NCBI GenBank assembly: GCA_021234155.1
Contig: JAJEKV010000142.1
Location: 1,542,466 to 1,606,465, forward strand
DNA from: Isoetes taiwanensis
Taxonomy: Eukaryota; Streptophyta; Lycopodiopsida; Isoetales; Isoetaceae
Direction of reading: 5' to 3'
DNA length: 64,000 nt
Position numbers and translations under genes: made by a program. Position 1 is the first letter of the stretch, and each line of letters begins with the position of its first letter. Below, piece by piece: positions 54,601 through 64,000 of the stretch. Below the pieces are notes generated by a model. That model searched no databases and was not told the origin of the DNA. It saw only the letters and a list, made by a program, of their open reading frames with translations.

Positions 54601-56960
54601 AAAAGTCCGATGGCAAAGCACCCAAAAGAAAAATCTCAGAATCTGGCACCCATAAGGCAGTAGAACACAAGTTTATGGCAGACTGATGGGAAGAAATCTG
54701 AACAGATGACTGACAAAGGCTGCTCCAACAAGAGAAAGATTAGACAGACACATCCTTTTTTACAAACAGAATAACCTAGAGAAATGAAGAGAGGAGGAAG
54801 CGAAAACATAACCTATATTCTCATTGAGGTGTGCAACACCTGAAAGAAACAGAAAAACAAGGAAACAGAAGGAAACCCACATCCGGATAGCTTCATAGAG
54901 CAAGCCATCATTTTCTTCATATAGCAAGTTGAGAAATCGACAGCAAGCCCCCAAGTAAATCGATTCATCTGTATTCTGTTGTATCAGAGCTTCCTGATCG
55001 ATCAGGCAAGAATCTGAATCCGAAAGCCAAAAAGAAAAAAGGGTACACGAGTCTATTTCTCCAGATCCAGAAACCAGAAAAAATAATCCACAAAAAAGTG
55101 AATTTTTTTGTTTTTGATGTATGTTTATAAATGTTATCATTATTTGTCAACTCAACATCCAAACAGAACCTACTAGAGAGAAGAAGAAATAGAGAGAAAC
55201 AACCAATTGTCCATCTCGAAGGTATATAGTGCTACTATAAGGAGGACCCATATGGGCAAATAGGGAGATGATTACATCCTGTTACATACTGTATACGCAC
55301 AAAAAAGTGACGCGATTTCCCATTTGTTGATATGCATGTGCAAAGTGTGCTTATGCTTCACGTTGTCTAGTCATAGTTGATGGCATGTCTGGTAGATTCT
55401 AGGATCCGACGGGCGAGGATAAGTAAGCACTACGGCATTACATTACGCACCTCCAACTTCGAGGTCCGCCAAAGACTCAAGGAAGAATTCACAAAGAACG
55501 GCAATGGGACGCATAATGTAAGTCAATTCAAACAATTGTCCTTTGAAGCAGGACAATTTTATTGCATTGATTTAGAACGATATGTGATCTCTGTCATCCA
55601 TGTGGTATGATCTTGCACGGACGATCCTGGACCGCCATTCCAAATATCGTATTCTACCAACTTCAGGTTTCATCCATAAAGTGCTACTGAATCACATCAA
55701 CAATCAAGGTAAATCCTTTAGCACCCCCTTGGAATTCTTCACATGTCGGCCGCAGGCTAGCTGCCTAGCTCTTTCCGCTCTTGCCGAAGCTAACACATAG
55801 TTCTTGATCTCGTTATCCGTTCTTCCTGGCAAACATGTTGCAATCTTAGAACATCTGCTATAAAACCAACATAAAAATTAATTCCTCATAGGTTATCTTA
55901 ATCAAGCTCCCAAACATTACACAGTTTTGCATGTTGTTCAATGTGTTAAGTACAGCCTAGAATGATCTTTTCTTCTTGAGCGTAGAAATCAGTTTCGCGG
56001 TTTATGCCGCCTTTTCTTTAGATAATTAAGCCATCTCAACCTGCAACATTTACCACATCGCTGCAAACCTGATCAAACAATGCAAAATCTGTATAATATC
56101 AAAATCTCTTTATGAAAAAATGCCCAGCCAAAATATATGAAGCTATATAACTTACCTGCTAATTCGGTCACTTGATTCGAACATTGATCGCCATGTTTGT
56201 GGCCCATATTTTCAACAAATCTAACTTTTAGAAAGCTCTATTTATAGCAAGTACAAACAACAATGATGCCGAGTTCCACATCTTCCTCAAGCAAGTATGT
56301 TGAGGTTTCATTGTCATGTAGATACTATACATATGTAGGCATTCTCCTTCCTCTAGCACGCTCTTCATTTTTGCCAATCTGTTTTATGATCAAGCTTCTA
56401 TCTCCTAAATTCAATGTAGTTTATTCATGACACTTGCTTCCACAACTCATCTTTGAAACTACTTTGCATGGATTAACATGTATTGTAGGTAAGGACGCAT
56501 CTTGATGAGGCTCTTGCATGATGTAATTCTATGCTTATTTTAGTAAAAATATCCGTGATTCATTAGTATGGAAGAAACCAAATTTCAAATAGTACTCAGA
56601 TACTCGTGATGATTTGTTACATAAATCATATTAACTCTATTGGTCTTTTATTTAGACATGATGATTAGGATTTGATGTGTATATATATGATAGAAGCATA
56701 CGTATCTCTAAGGGAGGAAACAAAACAAAGAATAGAAGCATTTTGATGTAAGAATGTAGAAAACCGTTGGAGGTCACCAAGGTTCTAAGTTCAAGGGATC
56801 GCTCACATGTGTACATCATGGCACGTGATTCTAAGGGAGGAAACAAAACTCTATTATGTACGAAAATTCTTTATGGTACCCTTTACACAACCCTAATGGT
56901 CAATACGCTTTCTAATATGCACAAAATAGGCAACAAAAACTCTCTGTGAGTGCAGATAAG
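51699..56960. other. Largely non-coding stretch
   Basis: Short open frames only. The frame 55377-55610 (RRARISKHYGITLRTSNFEV and on) and the following 55600-55800 (DLARTILDRHSKYRILPTSG) look coding-like and could be one decayed ORF, but I recognise neither. A short phrase (TAAGGGAGGAAACAAAAC) is duplicated at 56710 and 56833. At 54115-54125 an acceptor-like TTTCTTGCAG precedes a 60-codon open frame of unknown nature. Confidence 0.35.
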
Positions 56961-56974
56961 TTCAAGCGACTAGG

Positions 56975-57560
56975 GAATATGTTGGGTGATATACAAATGA
57001 TGACAAGACCATGAGTCAGATGGTATTGAATTGGTGTTGTGTAGCTATATGGTATATTGGTAAAGGCCTCTAAAATACTGTGGTAAAAATTATGTACAAA
57101 TATAAAATCGCTTAGATTAATCAAATGCATATAATTGCTGCAAGTGCGATTGCATGCAATACCGTCTCGCTTATAATGTACGTAAGTTCCTTGTAGGTTT
57201 TCCCTGCTGGTCCATGTGCCTCGAAAGAATGAAATCACATGTACTCATTTGTCTCTCATCTTTTCTATTCTCTTTCCCCTGCCTTTCGCTTTTACGCTTG
57301 ACTTAAAATTTTATCTTATCTTATCTTATCTTCTATATGTTGGGTGATATAGAAATGATGATAAGACCCAAGGAGTTATATGATAAAATAAGTGGAATTC
57401 AGAGTCGCCTAAGGACCGCCCACTGCATAATCGAACCGCCGCATCCTGGCGCATATACCTTTTGTATACTTTGACCAATAAGGTAACCATCTACCTATTC
57501 CACCAAATCAAGGCTTCCTCTTTTCCTCATTGCTTGTACGACTAATTTCTTTATGCACGT
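56975..57560 (+). repeat. LTR-like direct repeat on the left side of the decayed Copia element
   Basis: Two modules are shared with 62340-62830: module B (57058-57250, AAGGCCTCTA...CTTTGTAGG-type...AAAGAATGAAATCA) and module A (57486-57556, ACCATCTACCTATTCCACC...CGACTAATTTCTTTAT). Here B precedes A; on the right side A precedes B. A (TTATC)n run lies at about 57312-57333, and the phrase TATGTTGGGTGATATA occurs twice (56980 and 57337). Confidence 0.55.
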
Positions 57561-59279
57561 AGCCCACTGGCTGGGTAAGAGCAAGGACGCACCGTAGAGA
57601 GAGATATAAAATTCAATTTGCCTTACTTACCAATCATCGGCTGCAACAAATGCTAGTCGAGTCGCAGTAATCACATATCAAAATCAAAACCCTTCCAGCC
57701 CAAAAATAGCGGTAATCGATTTCCTCTCTGAAGCACTTTTGAGGAAGATAAGTCCAATAAGCTTCCAAATTTGAGGAGATCTGCTCAACGGCAAAATGTG
57801 GAAGACAATACCCAAAATGTAAGAGTATCTATCGTGGCGCTGATTCGCTAAGTAAATCCTCATATGCTCTCAAGCCGTAGGAGTGTTTTTGAACGCATTG
57901 TCGGCCTCTATTGAAGAATTGTAAAAGTATTTTTCCCCAATTCCTCGAATTCTCAAATGACAAACACAAAGACAAAGCATTGATAAGTTTCAGAAAAAAT
58001 TTTGAAAATTTTTATCGGGAGAATTTCATACCGGGTTCCTTGAAATTGCAAATGGTGCTAACATGGAATCCACATGGGGATAGTTGACGGTAGTGAACCC
58101 AAACCGTGCCAGAGCGTCACAAAAGTCTCCTTTATAGTGCGGGATAAAAGGCGGCCACCGCTCATAGGATCGCATCGGGAGTAGCTATGTCCATCTAGTT
58201 GATTTGCAAAAGAATGCTAAAACAAATTGGGAGATGATCTTTTACTAAGGCATTTGCTCCAGGCAAAATTGTGAATTATCTTTAAAGCAAAGAATTGTTT
58301 GCAATTATTTATGGAATTGGGAAAAGTGTATGAATTCTTAAGCAGTCAGCGACCTTTGGTGGTGCTCCCTCGCACGCAGTAAAGTCAATATCCCTCGTGG
58401 AAGATCAGAGGGTGTGAGTTGTTTAAGGGGAGCTGGCACTCCTACTCTAGTGCGCTGACTACACTAACAAATATCCCAAATGAATTTTGATTCCGTGAGT
58501 ATCACTTTTACTTGAAGAGAGAGAAGTTGAAGATGAAAGGGGAATCAAGAATGCCGCCACAAAAAGGAAGCCTTGGCTTGGGAAGTTAGCCCACATATAT
58601 TTGGACCGCTGGAGCTGGGACAAAGGGATCCCATGACAAGGAGATCCTGAAAGCAAAGGGGAGAGTGAGAGAACTACCTCAAAGGCCTTGCATATAGATG
58701 TAAATAAACTGTGACATATAGCAAGAGATTGCAGAGTCGTGAAAGTGCCCAATGATCGTAAATGTATCTGCAGAGCCCATAGTGGAAGAAAGAGGGACTG
58801 TGGATGTCGTGCATGATGGGAAGTTATTTATGGCAGCTAAACTCCCCGTGCAAAGCTGGAGAAGATAGGGTCTTGTATGGACTGTGCATCCATGCACATG
58901 ACTCCAATCGTGAGAAGTTTTCCATACATTTGAGCCCCCTTACAAATAAGCAGGACAGTTCACATGGGATATAGTAGATCACTTGAGATCAAGCAAGAGG
59001 CTCAATAATGGTCCAAGCAGGAGCAAAGGTCCAAGAGATACAAAATGTGCATTATGTGCCAGTATTGGGATTTCAATCTCTTATTAATATCGGTAGGGAA
59101 AACGTGTGCATAAGGTTTAAGTGCCTCTTTACATTTAAAAACTAAATGCACTATATTTGGATGAAGCCACCGTAAGTGGCACAAGAGTGATAGTCTATAT
59201 AAACTTGATGCAAGAATGAAGGACTCCAGCATGTAAGCCCTGGAAGTGCTGAAGGCAAATGTGACGACATTCAAATAAT
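57561..59279 (+). other. Decayed, presumably gag-bearing region
   Basis: This lies between the left repeat and the first recognisable pol motif, in the place where gag would be. All frames are full of stops and I see no zinc knuckle. Confidence 0.3.
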
Positions 59280-62245
59280 GGTATAATAGAATGGGACATC
59301 CAAATATTCAAGCACTTAAGAACTGCAAAATGAGAGATGGGATCTTGCAAACCTTCAAGAGATAAGGCTTGACTGCGGAGGGGGGCTCAAGGTGATGGGA
59401 AAGCATAGTAGAACATCATTTCCCAGTAGGGAGAAAGTGGGAGGGTTGGGGTGCACCTTTGAGATTGTACACTTCCCATATGTGGGCCAATGCGTACACA
59501 TGACTATGGGAAGGAAATCTTATATATGTTGGACCTTCATCGATGATTTTTCCAGTTTGTGATGCAGCTTAGGACTTTTTGCTGTGAAAACGGTAAAAGT
59601 ACTAGCTATGTTTAGAGAGTTCCGCATTCAAATGTGGAAAGACAAACAGTAAGTACTAATTAAGGTTCAAGAAAATGGCGTAGGTGGGAGAGTATTTTTC
59701 GTGGAATTTGATCACTATTGTATAGAGAGCCGTATTGTCTACCAAAGACACCACTCCATATACCCACAACAAAATGGAGTTGCAGGTCTTATTAGAATAA
59801 TAGGACCTTGATGGAGTGCTAAAGGCAATGTTGAATTATGCTAGTATGCTCAATATGTTCGGGAGAAGCGTATATCAACAACAGTTACTTGAGAAATACA
59901 GGGTTGCCTTACGCCCGGAATGGTATTACCCCATATGAAGTACGGGACAGAAAGAAGTTAGCCCTTAGCCATATCCGATATTCGGATGTGTTGCTTATGC
60001 CTATGTTCAGCAAGAGGAAGAAGTTGATATGCAAGTAAAGGAAAAATGTGTGTTTGTTGGATATGCCAATCGGTATGGCATGCATACATTATATAGCTTG
60101 CTTGGAAGAACGCTTATCATTAGTAGGAGATGTCATCTTCAATGAAAATAATTGTATGGGGAGCAAATGGTGCAGCATGTCTAGTGTGCAGAATGTATGG
60201 GAGTACTCCAATGTTTTCCGCAGATAGCTTCCCCAGTTTTGGATGACTTTGATATTAATTTGATGATTGGTGCATGATGGATAACACTCTATAGTGGGAG
60301 ATTTGTGAGTCTGATTTCAGCCACCCACCTTCACACACATTACGAAGTATCACAAGTGGTGTGAGAGTCAGGAAACCATAAGACAAAGATTCCCTTCTAT
60401 GATAGTAAGAAAATCAGTGCCCCCTGCATTTATAACCGACAAGTGATGATATTGAGGAAGTCCTGCATAATTTCAAGGGCATCCATTAATTTATGACAAT
60501 ACCCAGGAGTGCCCACGCTTCATACAGAGTGACATTTATCCCTCGCCAAATAGAGGCACCTACTTCAAATCTGGTCACGTGACTAGCTATCTTAGCCGTG
60601 CCATACAGTTAACGAGTCACCCTTGTGAGCAGAACAAAATCAAGGGGCTTAATGGTCAAGATCGATCCTACCTGTTGGAAACCAAGAAGTGTCTGCTTTA
60701 GAAGGGAGAGAATGCGCGAGTGGCAGAAAGCTGCGGATGAAGAATATGCCTCTTTGATGAAGCTATTAATGACACGCGGGAGCTTGCTCATCTCTTCACT
60801 GGCGCAACGCAATACACCAAATGGTTGTTTAAGGTTAAGCGAGATGCGTCGCTGGCAGAGTTTCTGCGAAGGCAAGTGGGTTTGTTTCATGCAGAGGTTT
60901 CTCCTCAAGTGGGAAGGCACTGGATTTCTTTGACACATTCTCACCGTAGTGCGCGTATGTTCTCCATTCATCCCCGCTTGCTCTTTGCCGGGCCATGCTA
61001 ATCTTGAAGGCCACCCCAAATGGATGTACGACCGCTTCATGAGAGCTTCAAGAGGAGATTTTTATTTCCCAACCCCGGTTATGTCAAAAGCTGACAAGAA
61101 CATCCTTGTTTGTAAGTGTTGAACAAAGCATGGTACTCTGCCCGCAATTCCCAAGCGGGCATGGTATGATCAGATAATGCTTATCTTTGTCTCTTGGTTT
61201 TGCTGTGTACCGAGGCGTATTATGGTAAATGTTTATGTGTTAAAAACTGGAGAATTTCTTTGTCATTGGTTCTTGTACGCTGGACGCATTGTATCATTCT
61301 TTGCAAATCATATGTCTTCATTGCTTCGCGTGAAAGTATACCGCTGTAATCTCGGCTACGAAAAAGACATGGGGAGACTGCCATTGTCTTGGTATGCGGT
61401 GGTGGAGAAATCGCGGAAGAGGGTTGGTTGAGGCTAGTTCAGCGTAAAATATATATTGATGATGTAGTTAAAAAGTATCCACACACATGCAAGATAGTAA
61501 ACCGCCTCAACACCTATGGAGACGCATAAAACTTACATCCTATATGTCTCCCAAAAACGATTCCTAGATATTTCCACATGCGCCAGTTCCCTTATCGCCA
61601 CGATGTGGGTTTTCGTTTTGATTTATCTAGCGCAATATGTACAAGACCGACTCTGTCATGTATGCAAAGGGGAGTGGTCACGCTTTTGGAAAATCCACAG
61701 GAAGCACATTGAATCACAGCGAAAACGCATTAAGCGTATATCATCTCTCAAGGAACAAGGGATCATGCTTTATATTATTCTAGAGTTGATGATAAATAAT
61801 CATTCGTGATTGGTTGGATACACCGATTCGATTAAGGCAAAGTAACATGATACTAGAAGATCTACCTCGGATTTGTTTCTTCTTGCTTGAAATTTCCGCT
61901 ATATATCGCGGGAAGAGTAAGAAAATGTATGCACAGTGGTAATTCATTCAAGCAGTACGTAATCCGGAATATGTTGCAGCCTAGCTTTGCCTAATAAGAA
62001 GCACCGGGCTACGCCAATCCAACAGGAGGAATTATGTTGAGCAACAAGCACCTTACTCTTTATTATTATATGGTGATAATCAAAGTGTACCACAGCGTGG
62101 CTAACTCTCTAAAGTATCATCCAAGAACTCGCCACATTGGAACAACAAGATATCAGCTCTTATAAAAAGAATTTGAAGTTCAAAATGGTGTGATCGGCTT
62201 CTTTATACCTTCAACTCGAGATGCTAGGCCGACATATAATGACTA
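59280..62245 (+). pseudogene. Decayed Ty1/Copia pol
   Basis: Reading between frames gives the Copia pol order. Gag-pre-integrase is RMGHPNIQALKN (about 59290). Integrase begins WTFIDDFSS (about 59540) and ends HSIYPQQNGVA (59752-59784), where the expected catalytic Glu segment is lost. ITPYEVRDRKKLALSHIR follows (about 59920). RT N-terminus is EWQKAADEEYASLMK (60718-60762) and YTKWLFKVKRDAS. The RNase H end is YGDNQSVPQ and LKYHPRTRHIG (about 62070-62140). The main RT catalytic region between 61000 and 62000 is not recognisable. Stops and frameshifts occur every few dozen codons. Confidence 0.75.
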
Positions 62246-62339
62246 AAGCATTCTGTACCGAGACAAATTTCATACGATGTATGTACTTCTCATCAAGATC
62301 ATGATGACCAAAACAAGTGGGAGGATAAAATATGGAATT

Positions 62340-62830
62340 ACAGAGAGTCGTGCCTATGGTCCGGCTCCACCGTATTAATCAACCGTCGTGATTCTATGCA
62401 TACTTTGTATATGTTTCATTCAATACAACCATCTACCTATTCCACCCAAACCGCTGTGCTTTTCCTCTTTCCTGATTGCTTCGTACGACTAATTTCTTTA
62501 TTATATAGGATGAGACTCGTGTTATGGGAGGCTATATGGGTATATTGATACAAGGCCTCTATAGAGCATCATCAGAAAAATTGTATTAAATATAAAAGTG
62601 TAATCAGGCTTAGTCAATCGTGACTTTAATTATTGCAAGTGATTGCACATGCACAGTGTCCATTTGTGAATGTACGAAGTCTTTGTAGGTTTTTCGTGTT
62701 GGTCCACCAGATGTACCAGTGGAAAGAATGAAATCATTAAGTGTAATTATTTGTCTTCTCTATATTTTTTTCTATTATTTCTCTCCGTCTCTTCATTTCT
62801 TTACATTCTCTTCTCTCTATATTACTCTTT
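62340..62830 (+). repeat. LTR-like direct repeat on the right side of the decayed Copia element
   Basis: It contains module A (62428-62503) followed by module B (62548-62760), both shared with 56975-57560 but in swapped order. It lies about 100 bp past the RNase H remnant, where a 3' LTR is expected. Confidence 0.55.
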
Positions 62831-62974
62831 CTCTATCTATTCTCTTTCGACACAATCGTGGTTGTCCTGTTATCGGCAAACTTGTTTGTTGGGATTCTTG
62901 AACAATAACTAACATCATGGCCGAAAAATCTGATAAGAATTGGCCGAACTCACACAAACAGTATTTTGAAATCT

Positions 62975-63240
62975 ATGTCAAAGTATGGCATGGAACATCA
63001 ACCAATTGAGTGCTGACAAAGTATACTCCATGGAAGATGTTCTGACATTAATTGATTTGGCTTTCTTTTTAGAAACATGGGAACATGAAGAATTTGGTCA
63101 AGCTGTGATGATATACTCAGGCTTTTTGTCTCTTGTATCCGCGATGGAATGTGAAGGGGTGGAGGAGAAGAGGATATGGGGAAATGGGCTTCATGTTAGG
63201 AGAAAAGGAATTATTGGGCATGTATGGTAAAGGTAGTGAA
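62975..63240 (+). pseudogene. LINE endonuclease fragment (non-L1 type)
   Basis: The 81-codon frame reads MAWNINQLSADKV, with the Asn of the APE endonuclease start, then LIDLAFFLETWEHEEFG, with the catalytic Glu in the ETW form seen in RTE/CR1/Jockey-like LINEs, then RIWGNGLHVRRKGIIGH. It may belong to the same clade as the tails at 18865-19797 and 22222-23700. Weak continuation (EVVLMG) lies near 63415. Confidence 0.55.
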
Positions 63241-64000
63241 AGGATTCTAAGTGTTGCATCCGATGGAACTTCCGGGAAAGGAACGTAAGGTATTTGGTCA
63301 TGTGCTGCTACTTCTTAAAGTTAGGTATTACCGCTTGTATCATCATCTGTGATAAGTAGACGCATCCATTTCCATGCCTTCAACAAGAAATTTTGGGTTT
63401 TATGGCTCAGGGGAAGTGGTACTTATGGGGACTTCACGGAAGAACAATGGTGGCTGCGCCATAAATAGCAAGCTGGCGGTGGTGACTCAAGTGATGGATG
63501 GAGCGCCTAGATGTATATGAGCTGCGTGATGTCGGATGGGATCGCTTTTCTTACCTGATTTGGAACAGCTGGCCTAACACCCCATGACTAATGCTTTGCG
63601 CTGAACATGTGTAGTGGCTTTAAATTTGCTCTATATATAATGGAATCCGTAGAAACTCTCTTGCAGTAGACTTCTGTAAAATGTACATGTAGAAAAGAGG
63701 CTGAAGCTGATTATTTTATTGCAAGCAGCCTCATTTTCTAGAATGTTAATATTCTTTGCGTGATTTTGATGAGAGAAGAGGCCTGTAATCAACAATCAAT
63801 ACATTGCGCTCTTATCATGGCAAAAGCGCTGAAGACAGCCGAGGCACAATGTAGAGAGATCCGGACGTAATAAGGCGCAAAATTGAACGGAAAAAGAAGC
63901 CGCATTCAACATGCTCTGGAATGCACTAAGGAAGGCATATGGCCCCGAGGGTGGATACGGGATAAGTGTTCTTCAATATCTTTAATTACTACTATTGCCC
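63241..64000. other. Non-coding stretch to the window end
   Basis: Probably a degraded continuation of the LINE endonuclease up to about 63600. Nothing else is recognised. Confidence 0.35.

Noticed and set aside
52490-55162. Several hydrophobic minus-strand ORFs of 60-130 codons
   Set aside because: They lie in AT-rich DNA where such frames arise by chance; they overlap each other and lack domain signatures.
62985-63230. Independent small host gene of 81 codons
   Set aside because: WNIN, FFLETW and the spacing match the start of a LINE endonuclease, so it is a retroelement fragment.

Overview
This is nuclear DNA of a land plant: AT-rich, gene-poor and dominated by old, nested retrotransposons. 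The protein genes I can name with confidence are two intronless germin-like protein (GLP) genes, both on the minus strand and 32 kb apart (5.4-6.1 kb and 38.2-38.9 kb). The repeat types (plant L1 LINEs, Copia and other LTR elements primed by initiator tRNA-Met, LINEs with microsatellite tails), inserted organelle DNA and heavy decay fit a large seed-plant genome. A gymnosperm is my best guess, but nothing in the window proves it.

Layout. 1-5.3 kb: mostly non-coding, with short tandem repeats, a duplicated G-box module and faint exon traces. 5.36-6.06 kb: GLP1. 6.4-7.5 kb: non-coding, including one copy of a dispersed repeat. 7.56-21.28 kb: one L1-type LINE (LINE-A) opened up by nested insertions. 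In order these are a solo LTR (10380-15343, itself holding a LINE tail and a 3.2 kb internal piece of a Copia element), a 321 bp MITE, about 0.9 kb of organelle-derived DNA with a plastid trnR-ACG relic, and a 5'-truncated LINE of another clade. 21.5-23.7 kb: two 3' ends of a LINE family with (TTCTA)n tails, one of them split by a 781 bp solo Copia LTR. 26.63-34.29 kb: a complete-length but frameshifted L1-type LINE (LINE-B) with a 13 bp target-site duplication and a poly(A) tail. 34.9-36.9 kb: LTR ends with primer-binding sites, two related LTRs in opposite orientation, and a LINE endonuclease fragment.

37.6-43.9 kb: a second copy of the dispersed repeat, GLP2, a two-exon gene fragment, a 90 bp tandem duplication, a 700 bp array of degenerate 10-mers that ends in perfectly phased heat-shock-element-like units, a tRNA-derived SINE-like head, a 111 bp tandem repeat full of CACGTG boxes, and a SERRATE-like coding fragment. 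44.4-45.5 kb: a frameshifted coding relic of unknown family. 50.4-51.7 kb: an LTR of the same family as the solo LTR in LINE-A, with its primer-binding site. 57-62.8 kb: a badly decayed Copia element. 63 kb: a LINE endonuclease fragment.

The two GLPs are secreted cupin proteins that would act in the apoplast. GLP1 keeps all four metal ligands. GLP2 has Asn and Gln in place of the first His and the Glu. Each gene has a different, tandemly duplicated promoter module carrying two CATGCA (RY-type) motifs within about 110 bp of its start codon. This GLP pair, the phased heat-shock-like array and the layered insertion history are the most interesting parts of the window.
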